64,000 bases of DNA from Bradyrhizobium sp. ARR65 (GCF_000472385.1 NZ_AWZU01000015.1:62001-126000); one strand, 5' to 3'. Shown: positions 41,757 to 57,276, numbered from the stretch's first letter. The notes: generated by a model not told the origin, from the sequence alone. Numbers and translations are program-made.

Positions 41757-44027
41757 ATGATTACCGGCGATGAGATCGAGACCGATAGCCATTCAATCCT
41801 GTCGAGAATAGTAACAATACTGCTGTTCCTGCTCGCGCAGCTCGTTGCGACGCTGCTGATCGGATCGGTGGCCCTGGCGGTCCGCTTCGAGCCGGTCTGG
41901 TCGGCCGAGGCCCAGCCCGTGGCATTCATAAAGCCAAGCGATGCCCGAGCCGGCTCGCTACTGCTGAAGAACGACGACGGCTATGCCGACGCGACGCGGC
42001 TCGGCATCGACGTCGATATCACGGTGTCCGGGCCGACCATTCGCGCCCGTGTCACCCAGCTCTTCCGCAATCCGACGCAACAATGGGTGGAGGCGACTTA
42101 CGTCTATCCGCTGCCGGATGGCGGCGCCGTGGATACGCTCAAGATGGTGGTCGGCGACCGCGTGATCGTCGGCGACATCAAGGAGCGGCAGCAGGCCCGC
42201 GTCATCTACGAAGAGGCCAAGCAAAACGGCCAGAAAGCCGCACTGACCGAGCAGGAGCGGCCGAACATTTTCACCAATTCGGTCGCCAATATCGGCCCCG
42301 GCGAGACCGTGCTGGTGCAGATCGAATATCAGGAGCCGGTCCATCAATCCGGCAACGAGTTCTCGCTGCGCGTGCCCCTGGTCGTCGCGCCACGCTACAA
42401 TCCGGCCCCGGTGGTGCAAACCGCCGATCTGCGCACGGACGGCAGCGGTTGGGGCGTAACCAGATCCGATCCAGTCCCCGACCGTGACCGCATCTCGCCG
42501 CAGGTAGCGGATCCTGCAGAGAACGCGCCGGTCAACCCGACCAGCATCACCGTTCGCCTGCAAGCCGGCTTTCCCTTGGGCGATGTGAAGAGCCACTACC
42601 ATGAGGTTCAAATCGAGAGTCCCAACGAGACGACGCGGGTTATCCGCCTCGCCAACGGCCCGGTGGCGGCCGATCGCGATTTCGAATTGACCTGGAAAGC
42701 TGCCGCCGAACAAGCGCCGTCGGTCGGCCTGTTTCGCGAGCATGTCGGCAGTGCCGACTATCTCCTGGCCTTCGTGACGCCGCCGTCCGTTGCGCAAGCC
42801 GAGCAGAAGCAGTTCGCCCGCGAGGTGATCTTTGTGATCGACAATTCCGGTTCGATGGGCGGCACCTCCATCGTTCAGGCCAAAGCCAGCCTCGTTTACG
42901 CGCTCGGTCGGCTGCGGCCCGCCGACCGCTTCAACGTTATCCGCTTCGACGACACCATGGACGTGCTGTTCCCCTCTTCCGTGCCGGCCGACGCCCGGCA
43001 CCTCGACACCGCCCTGTCGTTCGTCAACGGCTTGCAGGCGCGCGGCGGCACCGAAATGGTGCCGGCGATGCGCGCGGCCCTGACCGACAATGCCGACGCC
43101 GACGCCGAGCATATTCGTCAGGTCGTGTTCCTGACCGATGGCGCGATCGGCAATGAGCAGCAATTGTTCGACACCATCGCCGCCATGCGTGGCCGCTCGC
43201 GGGTGTTCATGGTCGGCATCGGCTCGGCGCCAAACACGTTCCTGATGACGCGCGCCGCCGAACTCGGCCGCGGCGCCTTCACCCATATCGGCTCGGTCGA
43301 CCAGGTCGAGGAGCGGATGCGCGGGCTGTTCGCCAAGCTGGAAAGTCCTGAAGTCACCGGCCTCACTGCAACATTTTCGGATGCGGCGGCTGACATCACG
43401 CCGGCCGCACTTCCGGACCTCTATCGCGACGAGCCGCTGGTGCTGGCGGCGAAGCTCGACAAGCTCGCGGGCTCGATCGAGGTCAAAGGCCGTATCGGCG
43501 ACCGGCCGTGGGTGGTGACGCTCCCGCTTGCGAATGCCGCCCAAGGCAAAGGCATTTCAAAGCTCTGGGCGCGGCGCAAGGTCAGCGATGCCGAAGTCGC
43601 GCGCACCATGCGGCAGATGTCTCCCGAAGAAGCCGACAAGGCGATCCTGGCGCTCGCGCTGGAGCATCGACTGGTTTCGCGGCTCACCAGCCTGGTCGCG
43701 GTCGACAAGACGCCGAGCCGCCCTGCGGGCGAGCCGATGAAACCGTCCGAGCTGCCGCTCAACCTTCCCGCGGGCTGGGATTTCGAGAAGGTGTTTGGCG
43801 AGCGCGGACATCTGCCGGCTGAGCCGACCGAGCGTCGCGCCGATGCCGGGGGCGCGAAGACGCAGCTTGCACTGCTCAAGCGGCCAGCAGTCGTGCCCGC
43901 GCCGAGCACCCTCACCTTGCCGAAGACGGCAACCGATGCGGAAGCGAAGATGATCGCGGGCAGCATCCTGCTCGCGCTCGGCCTGATCCTCTTGGCGGTC
44001 AACCGACGTCAACGGCTTGCGCGTTGA
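41757..44027 (+). CDS. Sortase target protein with VIT and vWA domains (marine_srt_targ type)
   Basis: 756 residues; the ATG follows TTCGGGAG. The N-terminal segment TILLFLLAQLVATLLIGSVA is a signal or membrane anchor. A VIT domain follows (about 60-190: VTQLFRNPTQQWVEATYVYP, then VIYEEAKQNGQKAAL), then a vWA domain (about 350-520) with the metal site DNSGSMGG, RGGTEM and LTDGAIG. Near the end (about residue 720) come LPKTA, a hydrophobic stretch (AGSILLALGLILLAV) and a basic tail NRRQRLAR, a sorting signal. The matching class GN sortase gene is 192 bp downstream. It is presumably cut and fixed at a membrane or cell surface; the purpose is unknown. Confidence 0.93.
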   Translation: MITGDEIETDSHSILSRIVTILLFLLAQLVATLLIGSVALAVRFEPVWSAEAQPVAFIKPSDARAGSLLLKNDDGYADATRLGIDVDITVSGPTIRARVTQLFRNPTQQWVEATYVYPLPDGGAVDTLKMVVGDRVIVGDIKERQQARVIYEEAKQNGQKAALTEQERPNIFTNSVANIGPGETVLVQIEYQEPVHQSGNEFSLRVPLVVAPRYNPAPVVQTADLRTDGSGWGVTRSDPVPDRDRISPQVADPAENAPVNPTSITVRLQAGFPLGDVKSHYHEVQIESPNETTRVIRLANGPVAADRDFELTWKAAAEQAPSVGLFREHVGSADYLLAFVTPPSVAQAEQKQFAREVIFVIDNSGSMGGTSIVQAKASLVYALGRLRPADRFNVIRFDDTMDVLFPSSVPADARHLDTALSFVNGLQARGGTEMVPAMRAALTDNADADAEHIRQVVFLTDGAIGNEQQLFDTIAAMRGRSRVFMVGIGSAPNTFLMTRAAELGRGAFTHIGSVDQVEERMRGLFAKLESPEVTGLTATFSDAAADITPAALPDLYRDEPLVLAAKLDKLAGSIEVKGRIGDRPWVVTLPLANAAQGKGISKLWARRKVSDAEVARTMRQMSPEEADKAILALALEHRLVSRLTSLVAVDKTPSRPAGEPMKPSELPLNLPAGWDFEKVFGERGHLPAEPTERRADAGGAKTQLALLKRPAVVPAPSTLTLPKTATDAEAKMIAGSILLALGLILLAVNRRQRLAR

Positions 44028-44122
44028 CGCTGTGATCGAGAGCGGAGACCCCCAAGCTCCGCTCTCGAGGCGCGCGCGGCCACCCGTCCCACCAGGCCGC
44101 GCGCGCTGCCTTCCTAGTAGCC

Positions 44123-44200
44123 CGTCATTCCGGGGCGCGTGAGCGCGAGCTGGGAATCTGGAGATTCCGGGGCGATGCTTCGCATCGCCCCGGAATGACC
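44123..44200. repeat. Interspersed palindromic repeat, family B
   Basis: CGTCATTCCGGGGCG to CGCCCCGGAATGACC with GCGATGCTTCGCATCGC inside. It separates the sortase target gene from its sortase gene without changing their order. Confidence 0.88.
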
Positions 44201-44219
44201 GAGACAAACAACGAGCACA

Positions 44220-44798
44220 ATGACGACTCCTAGCGCGCCCTGCCTCGCCCTCCTCATTACCCTCGTCGGCATCGTCCTGCTCGGTCAGGGCGCCTATATC
44301 CATGCCAAGGCGTGGGTTGCGCAGCTTCTGCTGGAGCGCGCTTTTGCAAGAACCATCACCACCGGACAGCCAACCAAGCCGTGGTCATGGGCGGATACCT
44401 GGCCGGTGGCGCGCATCGAGGTGAAGCGGCTGCATGTCAGCAGCATCGCGCTCGCGGGCTCCAGCGGCCAGGCGCTTGCGTTCGGCCCGGGACATGTCGA
44501 GCTGACGCCTGAAGCCGGCGAGCGCGGCGTTGCCGTCTATTCCGCGCATCGCGACACCCATTTCCGCTTTCTGCAGGACGTCGTCATTGGCGACGAAATC
44601 GACGTCACTCGCAGCGATGGCAAGCGGTTCCGCTATCGGGTCGACAGCGCCTCCGTGGTCCGGTTCGATGCCTCGGGGATCGATCCGCTCCGCGACGGAT
44701 ATGAGCTCGTGCTGTCAACCTGCTGGCCGTTTGGGGCGCTGACGCCGGGGCCGGAACGCTATGTCGTCCACGCCATGCTGATGGGCCCCGGTTCCTGA
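44220..44798 (+). CDS. Class GN sortase
   Basis: 192 residues. An N-terminal hydrophobic helix (LALLITLVGIVLLGQGAYI) anchors it in the membrane. The sortase catalytic set is present: His in YSAHRDTHFRFL (H109), Cys in LVLSTCWPFG (C168) and Arg in GPERYVVHA (R179). The length and N-terminal anchor match the Gram-negative sortases found beside single VIT/vWA targets. It should cleave the LPKTA motif of the neighbouring protein between T and A. It is likely co-transcribed with it despite the repeat between. Confidence 0.94.
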   Translation: MTTPSAPCLALLITLVGIVLLGQGAYIHAKAWVAQLLLERAFARTITTGQPTKPWSWADTWPVARIEVKRLHVSSIALAGSSGQALAFGPGHVELTPEAGERGVAVYSAHRDTHFRFLQDVVIGDEIDVTRSDGKRFRYRVDSASVVRFDASGIDPLRDGYELVLSTCWPFGALTPGPERYVVHAMLMGPGS

Positions 44799-44894
44799 TT
44801 CCACCCACCGCTTCTCGTTTGTCATGGCGCCAATCCCGTGAGATGCTTCTGATCCGGGCCAATCAGACCAACCGAATCGAAGCGCGCGAGACGC

Positions 44895-45611
44895 ATGGAC
44901 TCCCAGATACATTACCTGCCGCTGACGCCGGGCCTGTTTTCTATCCTGGTCCTGCTGTTCGCAGCGCTCATCATCCTGATCCAGCTTCGGATCCTGCGCT
45001 ACGCCTATATGCGACTGGGCGTCGGGCCGGGCGCGGCATTGCTGCTGCTGTTTGGTTCGCTGATCGGCAGCTATTTCAACATCCCGATCACCATACTGCC
45101 AGGGGAGACGGTGAAGACCGGAGAAATCGTCGACTTCTTCGGCATGGAATATGTCGTGCCGCTGGTCACCCGCTATCCCGGCACGGTGCTGGCCGTAAAT
45201 GTCGGCGGTGCGGTGATCCCGACTTTGATGTCCATCTATCTGGTGCTCCGCTATCAGCTCTGGCTGCGTGCAGCCATCGCCGTGATCGTCATCGCGCTCA
45301 TCATCCATGCCATGGCAACGCCGGTGCACGGCGTCGGCATCGCCGTGCCCGTCTTTGCACCGGTGGTCGCCACCGCCATTCTCGCCTTTATCCTCTCCCG
45401 CGAATATGCCCCGCCGCTCGCCTATATCGGAGGCTCCATGGGCACGCTGATCGGCGCCGACCTGATGAACCTCGGCAGGATCGGCGGGCTCGGCGCGCCT
45501 GTCGCTTCGATTGGCGGCGCGGGAACCTTCGACGGCATTTTCCTGACCGGCATTCTCGCCGTGCTGCTCGCCGGCATCGCCTCACCTTCGCGGCCGCGAC
45601 CAAGTTGGTGA
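44895..45611 (+). CDS. DUF1614 membrane protein
   Basis: 238 residues with 6-7 hydrophobic segments. MDSQIHYLPLTPGLFSILVL starts it, and LIGSYFNIPIT and AYIGGSMGTLIGADLMNL are the conserved blocks of DUF1614 (predicted membrane proteins of bacteria and archaea). The family's function is unknown. It starts 96 nt after the sortase gene on the same strand, and may or may not be linked to it. Confidence 0.85.
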   Translation: MDSQIHYLPLTPGLFSILVLLFAALIILIQLRILRYAYMRLGVGPGAALLLLFGSLIGSYFNIPITILPGETVKTGEIVDFFGMEYVVPLVTRYPGTVLAVNVGGAVIPTLMSIYLVLRYQLWLRAAIAVIVIALIIHAMATPVHGVGIAVPVFAPVVATAILAFILSREYAPPLAYIGGSMGTLIGADLMNLGRIGGLGAPVASIGGAGTFDGIFLTGILAVLLAGIASPSRPRPSW

Positions 45612-45751
45612 GCGGCCTCCACGCAAGGCGCCCATCGCCTGACGTGAGTTGCCACGCTCTCCGACTGTCCATAAACATTCGCAAGAAAGGGTGATGCGAA
45701 TTCACCGCCGCGCGGAAAAAGAAAGAAAAAGCACAAGGGGAAAGTTACGCC

Positions 45752-47962
45752 ATGGAAGCCAAGGTCTCCGCCATCTCGGAAAAGTGGTCGCCGTCACCGG
45801 ACGCAAGCCCGGTCATCAAGGGCATCCATGCGATGCTGCATCCGCGCAACATCGTGCTGGTCGGCGCCACCGACAAGCCGGGCAACTACGCCGAGCGGAT
45901 CTGGAACAACCTGATCAAATACGGCTACGAGGGCCGCCTTTATCCCGTTAACGCCAAGCGTGACACGGTGTGGGGCGTGACCTGCTACAAGGATTTTGCC
46001 TCGCTGCCCGAAAAGCCCGATCACGTGCTGGTGCTCGTGCCGGCGCGCGTCGCCGTCCAGGTGGTGCGCGATGCGGCGGCCGCCGGCGCACGTTCAGCGA
46101 CCATCGTCACCTCAGGCTTCAGCGAATTGCAGGACGAGGAGAGCCAGCGGCTTGCAGCCGAGCTGCAGGCCGCCGTGCGCGAGACCGGACTTGCGGTTAC
46201 GGGGCCGAACTGCCTGGGCAATTTGAGCGCCGGCGAAAAGATCTTCACCAACATCGACGACCGTATCGTGACCATGGAGCAAGGCGCGGTGGCGATCGCC
46301 GGCCAATCCGGCGCGATCGTGATGGCGATCCGCCAGGCGCTGGAGGATCGCGCCGTCGGCGTCGGCTACATGGTGACGACAGGCAATGAGGCGGGGCTCG
46401 AGACGCCCGATCTGATGGCCTATTTCGCGGCCGATCCCTCCATTCGCGTGATCGTCGTCTACCTCGAAGGCGTGCGCAACACCAAGGCCTTTCGCGATGC
46501 TTGCAAGGCGGCGCGCGCCGCCGGCAAGCCGGTGATCGCCCTCAAACTCGGCGCCTCCGAAGGCGGCCGCGCGGCGGCGATGGCGCATACCGGCGCGCTC
46601 GCCGGCTCGATCGAAAGCTTTGATGCGATCTCCAACCGCGAAGGCGTCATCCGTGTCCGCGGCCTCGACGAACTGATCGAAACCACCGAGTGTTTTGTCC
46701 ATGCAGATCTGCCCAAGGGCAACCGCCTCGCCGCTGTGACGCTGTCGGGCGGCAAGCGCGGGCTTCTGATCGACGCGTTTCATTCGGCCGGCCTGAATTT
46801 CGCACCGCTGAGCCGGGACGCCAGCTCCAAGCTGGCTAAAATGCTCGGCCCTGGCTCGATCGTGGGCAATCCGCTGGACGCCGGATTCGCGGCCGTTGTC
46901 GATCCCTCCGTCTACATGAAATCGATCAAGATCATGATCGACGACCCCGACACCGACATCGTCATCATCGACTCCGAGCTGCCGAAAGCACCGCATGAAT
47001 TGCGCGAGCGCAGCTTGCGCATCGTCAACGACATGGCGGGCGAAGCCGCGAAGCCCGTGATCTATATCAGCGCGATGTCGATCGGCTTCACCGACCATAC
47101 CAAGGGCTTACGCAAATCGCTGCCGAACATCGCGGTGCTGCAAGGCATGGACCGCGCCGTCGGCGCCATCCAGGCGCTGATCGACTATGCCGCGCTCGAC
47201 AAGGACGTGCCGGATATCGTTTCGAGCTCGAAGCCTCAGGCCCGCGCGCTGTTGGAGAAAACGCTAAAGAACGCAAGCGGCGCGGCCCTGGACGAGGTCG
47301 CCTCGAAGAAGCTGCTGAAAGCCTACGGCATCCCGATCTCGAAGGAAGGAATTGCGCAGACCGCTGCGGAGGCCGTGACGATCGCCAAACAGATCGGCTT
47401 TCCCGTTGTCGCCCAGGTGGTCAGCCCCGACATCCTGCACAAGTCCGATATCGGCGGTGTCATGCTCAATCTCAACAGCGCAGCCGAGGTGAGGAAGGCC
47501 TTCGACGACATCACGGCGCGGGTGAAGAAGCTGAAGAGCAAGCCCAAACTTGAAGGCATCCTGATCGCGCAGCAGGTCAAGGCCGATCTCGAACTTGTCG
47601 TCGGCGCCTCGCTCGATGCCGAAATGGGGCCGGTGGTGCTGTTCGGCACCGGCGGCATCGAGATCGAGTTGATGAAGGACGTGGCGCTCGCCGGCGCGCC
47701 GATCGATGAGGCGGAAGCGCGCAAGCTGATCGGCCGCACCAAGGCCGGCGTGAAGCTGCGAGGCTATCGCGGCAAGCCCGCCCTGCACGAGGCCTCGGCG
47801 GTCAAGGCTCTGGTCGGGCTGTCCAACCTGATCGCCGACGCCGGCAATCGTATCGCGTCCATCGACGTCAACCCGTTCCTGATCAATACCAAGACCGGGG
47901 TCGCCGTGGACGCGCTGATCGTGCTCAACAACGCCGCCGCCAAGGACGCGGCCGGTCATTAA
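45752..47962 (+). CDS. ADP-forming acyl-CoA (acetate-CoA type) synthetase, fused subunits
   Basis: 736 residues; AAGGGGAAAG precedes the ATG. The N-terminal CoA-binding domain (MLHPRNIVLVGATDKPGNYA) and succinyl-CoA-ligase-like CoA domains (GAVAIAGQSGAIVMAIRQAL, then HTGALAGSIESFDAI, with the phospho-histidine) are followed by an ATP-grasp domain (about 510-735: KKLLKAYGIPISKEGIAQTA). The order is that of single-chain ADP-forming acetyl-CoA synthetases and related acyl-CoA ligases such as PimA or FcsA-like enzymes of Rhodopseudomonas. It makes acyl-CoA from acid, CoA and ATP, or the reverse. The substrate is open. Confidence 0.9.
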   Translation: MEAKVSAISEKWSPSPDASPVIKGIHAMLHPRNIVLVGATDKPGNYAERIWNNLIKYGYEGRLYPVNAKRDTVWGVTCYKDFASLPEKPDHVLVLVPARVAVQVVRDAAAAGARSATIVTSGFSELQDEESQRLAAELQAAVRETGLAVTGPNCLGNLSAGEKIFTNIDDRIVTMEQGAVAIAGQSGAIVMAIRQALEDRAVGVGYMVTTGNEAGLETPDLMAYFAADPSIRVIVVYLEGVRNTKAFRDACKAARAAGKPVIALKLGASEGGRAAAMAHTGALAGSIESFDAISNREGVIRVRGLDELIETTECFVHADLPKGNRLAAVTLSGGKRGLLIDAFHSAGLNFAPLSRDASSKLAKMLGPGSIVGNPLDAGFAAVVDPSVYMKSIKIMIDDPDTDIVIIDSELPKAPHELRERSLRIVNDMAGEAAKPVIYISAMSIGFTDHTKGLRKSLPNIAVLQGMDRAVGAIQALIDYAALDKDVPDIVSSSKPQARALLEKTLKNASGAALDEVASKKLLKAYGIPISKEGIAQTAAEAVTIAKQIGFPVVAQVVSPDILHKSDIGGVMLNLNSAAEVRKAFDDITARVKKLKSKPKLEGILIAQQVKADLELVVGASLDAEMGPVVLFGTGGIEIELMKDVALAGAPIDEAEARKLIGRTKAGVKLRGYRGKPALHEASAVKALVGLSNLIADAGNRIASIDVNPFLINTKTGVAVDALIVLNNAAAKDAAGH

Positions 47963-48041
47963 TCTTCCGCTTTCATCCCCTTGAACGTACAATAACGTCC
48001 CGGCGCTCCGCCGCCGGGCGGATGCGGCTTTCGGAATCAGG

Positions 48042-48875
48042 ATGCGCCTTACCAACCTCGTGATCGGGACGACAACGCTTGCGGTCATCGCCGCGGTCGT
48101 TGTCGGCATGCTCTCCGTTCAGAAGCTGCGCCACGCGCAACAGCGCAGTCCTCTGCGCATCGTATTTGACGGCTCGGCCAATGGTCTGCGCAAAGGCGGC
48201 GCGGTGAACTTCGACGGCATTCCCTCCGGCGAGATCACATCGATCAAACTGGAAGGCCCGCGCAGGATCGTAGCGATGGTGATGCTGGACAACGCGACCC
48301 CGATTCGCAAGGACACCGTCGTCGGCATCGAGTTCCAGGGACTAACCGGGCTTGCGGCGATCTCACTGGTCGGCGGCGCCGCAAGCGCGCCACCGGTCCC
48401 ACTGGATCAGGACGGCATACCCGTGCTGACGGCCGATTGGAGCGAACAACAATCGATCACCGACACCCTGCACAACGTCGACAAGGTGATCGTGGACAAC
48501 CAGGCCGTGTTGAAGGACACTTTGCTCTCTTTTGAAAGCTATACGGCTTCATTGAAGAGCAAGGGCGAGGCGATCGATGATGCCATCGACAAGGCCGAGG
48601 GCGCGTTTGCCAGCTTTGACAACGCGGTCACCAAGATCGACGGGCTGGTGCCGGGCCTGGCGGATGGCAGGGTCGGCGAACTCTTTGAAAAGGTCAGGTC
48701 GATCCGCGAGATGGCCGATGGTTTGCGGCGCAAGTCGGCAATCTACATGGAAGAAGGCCGCCGCACTCTGCTCGACGTCAGCGACGCTGCCAACAAAATG
48801 AGCCAGAAGTTCGAGCCTCAATCGGCGGCCAATTCGCAGGCCGCGCCGCGCCGCCAGAGCCCCAGGCGGCAATAA
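48042..48875 (+). CDS. Solitary MCE/MlaD-family protein
   Basis: 277 residues. A single membrane helix (VIGTTTLAVIAAVVVGMLS) is followed by the MCE domain (about 35-115) with LRIVFDGSANGLRKGGAVNF and VVGIEFQGLTGLAAISLVGG. The C-terminal half is helical with coiled-coil character, and the tail is Ala/Gln/Arg-rich. MCE proteins carry lipids across the periplasm as hexamers with ABC ATPase and permease partners (Mla). Neither MlaE nor MlaF genes are near, so this is an orphan or works with a transporter elsewhere. Confidence 0.88.
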   Translation: MRLTNLVIGTTTLAVIAAVVVGMLSVQKLRHAQQRSPLRIVFDGSANGLRKGGAVNFDGIPSGEITSIKLEGPRRIVAMVMLDNATPIRKDTVVGIEFQGLTGLAAISLVGGAASAPPVPLDQDGIPVLTADWSEQQSITDTLHNVDKVIVDNQAVLKDTLLSFESYTASLKSKGEAIDDAIDKAEGAFASFDNAVTKIDGLVPGLADGRVGELFEKVRSIREMADGLRRKSAIYMEEGRRTLLDVSDAANKMSQKFEPQSAANSQAAPRRQSPRRQ

Positions 48876-49040
48876 TCCCACCAATATCCCGCGCCCTGCT
48901 GAAGGAGCGAAAACGGTGTCCCGATGGCCCGCAGCGGCCGACGGAGCCGGGTGCTGCAAACCTGAATAAATGTTCATTCCGGAGCGGAACCAAGCGCTCC
49001 CCTACGGATCGGTTTGGCTCCCGCCAATCTCGGATCTCCA

Positions 49041-49068
49041 CCGCCCGGACTGCATGGCGGCTTTTTTT
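49041..49068 (+). terminator. Rho-independent terminator
   Basis: CCGCC (49041-49045) and GGCGG (49056-49060) flank a 10-nt loop, then C and seven T residues. It ends a stretch that starts with another clean hairpin, GGAGCG/CGCTCC (48981-49000). It can terminate the MCE gene transcript, or be the end of a small RNA. The remaining part of the 48876-49235 gap is AT-rich and should contain the kinase promoter. Confidence 0.55.
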
Positions 49069-49235
49069 AATTCCGGCTGGAACCAACTCAGATGCTTTCT
49101 ATTAGTTTCTCTAGGCCAAATCGGCCAGGTTCCATTTTTTGCCCTCTTCCTTTTATTGCTTGATCTGGAATTCTGCCGAAGCTTTCTTGTGTAGATTGTG
49201 TCCCAAATCGGCGCGCATTTTTTTGGGGGAATGCC

Positions 49236-55520
<6,285 letters not shown>

Positions 55521-55523
55521 TCG

Positions 55524-57041
55524 ATGGCTTCCATGATGGACCATGAAAAGGTGAACATTCTTCTGGTCGACGACCAGCCGGCCAAGTTGCTCGCCTATGA
55601 AGTTATCCTGAAGGAACTCGGCGAGAATCTCGCGGTCGCGACCTCCGGCCGCGAAGCTCTGGAATATCTGCTCAAGAACGAGGTAGCTGTCATTCTCGTC
55701 GATGTATGCATGCCCGAACTGGACGGCTTCGAGCTCGCCGCCATGATCCGGGAGCATCCGCGATTTCAGAAGACGGCGATGATCTTCATCTCGGCCATCC
55801 AGGTCAGCGATCTCGATCGTCTGCGCGGCTACGAGATGGGGGCGGTGGATTACGTTCCGGTGCCCGTCGTTCCCGAAGTGTTGCGCGCGAAGATCAAGGT
55901 CTTTGCCGAGCTCTACCGCAAGACGAGACAGCTCGAGCGGCTCAACGCCGAGCTCGAGGACCGCGTCCACGCCCGCACGGCCGAGCTGGAGAACTCGAAC
56001 GCCAAGCTGGTCGAGAGCGAGCAACGCCGCAGCATGGCGCTCGCCGCCGGCAAGATGGGGTCGTGGGATTGGGACTGGGTCAACGGCGACTGGATGTGGG
56101 ACGAGGGTCAATACCGGATTTTTGGCGTTGATCCCAGGAGCTTTGAGGTTACCTCGGAGAACATCAAGAAGCTGCTGCACCCGGATGACCTCGAGCGGTT
56201 GCGCAAGGCGGTCAGCCATTTCGAGCGCGGCACCCACGCCTATGAAACGGAATTCCGCATCGTGCGCCCCGATGGCGAGGAGCGCTGGTGCGTCGGCACT
56301 GCGGCCGCATCCGTCGATCGGACCGGCCGGGTGGTGCGGGTGAGCGGGGTCACCATCGACATCACCGAACGCAAACGCGCGGAGGACCGGCAAAACCTGC
56401 TTGCGCGGGAGGTCGATCATCGCGCGAAGAATGCGCTGGCGCTGGCGCAGTCCATCGTGCGGCTGACGCGCGGGGCGACGTTGAAGGAGTACATCCAGGC
56501 GGTCGAGGGAAGGATCAGCGCGCTGGCGCGCGTCCACACCATCCTCTCACTCTCGAATTGGCAGGGCGCGGAGATCGGACGGCTGGTCGACGAGGAGATC
56601 TCACCCTATTCCACCGGCGAACAGATCGAGCTTTATGGGCCGGAATTGCAGCTTGAGCCCGCGACCGCACAGACGCTGGCGCTGGCCGTCCATGAGCTGG
56701 TCACCAACTCCGCCAAATACGGCGCGCTCTCCTCGCATTCCGGCCGGCTGAAGATCCGGTGGGAGGTGCGGCCCGATCTCCTGCAAATCTTTTGGGAAGA
56801 GCGCGACGGACCGCTGGTGCAAACGCCGATATCGCGCGGCTTCGGCACCCGCAGCGTGATCGCCAGCATCGAGTCGCAACTCGGCGGGCGGGCCGACTTC
56901 GATTGGCGCGCGGAGGGCCTTATTTGCCGTTTATCGGTACCGCTGGGCAAGGATTTCCCGGCGGGCCAGATCAATCTTCATGCTGGCTTCAACGGCAGCG
57001 GCCGAGAGCCACTGCTGCGATCGGCCGGCGCGGCGGAGTGA
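55524..57041 (+). CDS. Receiver-PAS-HWE histidine kinase
   Basis: 505 residues. An N-terminal receiver domain (about 10-125) has its phospho-acceptor D60 in ILVDVCMPEL, and the usual lysine loop replaced by VPVPVVPEV. A short coiled coil (130-160) and a PAS domain (about 165-290; WDWVNGDWMWDE and the PAC motif GVTIDITERKRA) come next. The HWE kinase part has EVDHRAKNALALAQ (H299), AVHELVTNSAKYGAL and the family tryptophan in IFWEERDGP. HWE kinases often drive the general stress response through PhyR. The kinase before it, 3 nt upstream, may phosphorylate its receiver. Confidence 0.94.
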   Translation: MASMMDHEKVNILLVDDQPAKLLAYEVILKELGENLAVATSGREALEYLLKNEVAVILVDVCMPELDGFELAAMIREHPRFQKTAMIFISAIQVSDLDRLRGYEMGAVDYVPVPVVPEVLRAKIKVFAELYRKTRQLERLNAELEDRVHARTAELENSNAKLVESEQRRSMALAAGKMGSWDWDWVNGDWMWDEGQYRIFGVDPRSFEVTSENIKKLLHPDDLERLRKAVSHFERGTHAYETEFRIVRPDGEERWCVGTAAASVDRTGRVVRVSGVTIDITERKRAEDRQNLLAREVDHRAKNALALAQSIVRLTRGATLKEYIQAVEGRISALARVHTILSLSNWQGAEIGRLVDEEISPYSTGEQIELYGPELQLEPATAQTLALAVHELVTNSAKYGALSSHSGRLKIRWEVRPDLLQIFWEERDGPLVQTPISRGFGTRSVIASIESQLGGRADFDWRAEGLICRLSVPLGKDFPAGQINLHAGFNGSGREPLLRSAGAAE

Positions 57042-57118
57042 TATTTCCGCCGTTCTGTACGAAAGCGGCGCCGCCGCGACAGCCATCACAGCGAATGCTG
57101 CGCGACGTCGCCTTCTCC

Positions 57119-57276
57119 GTCATTGCGAGGAGCGAAAGCGACGACCCGCCGTCGCTCGCTGCGCGAGCTATGGCGAGGCGTGAAGTCCCGCCGAAGCGCC
57201 TTTGCGCGTAGGCGGAAGCAATCCAGACTGCATCCGCGGAGAAAGTCCGGATCGCTTTGCTTCGCTGGAAATGACG
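57119..57276. repeat. Interspersed palindromic repeat, family A, with an inserted segment
   Basis: GTCATTGCGAGGAGCG, then about 90 unrelated bases including GCGCGAGCTATGGCGAGGCG, then AAGCAATCCAGAC and a degenerate end CGGAAATGACGG. It is longer than the other copies and fills the 57042-57284 gap between the convergent kinase and monooxygenase genes. Confidence 0.8.

Noticed and set aside
41958..43544. 528-codon frame antisense to the vWA/VIT sortase target
   Set aside because: No ribosome site, no motifs and a composition typical of reverse-complemented GC-rich coding DNA; the plus strand carries the metal site and sorting signal.
48986..49014. EcfG-type stress promoter (GGAAC ... GTT) before the kinase
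   Set aside because: GGAAC at 48986 is 20-21 nt from the next GTT and the second GGAAC at 49079 is 21 nt from GTTT, both longer than the usual 16-17 nt spacing.
48970..49194. 74-codon frame between the MCE gene and the hybrid kinase
   Set aside because: It reads through the poly-T terminator hairpin and has no ribosome site; hydrophobic content arises from the T-rich DNA.
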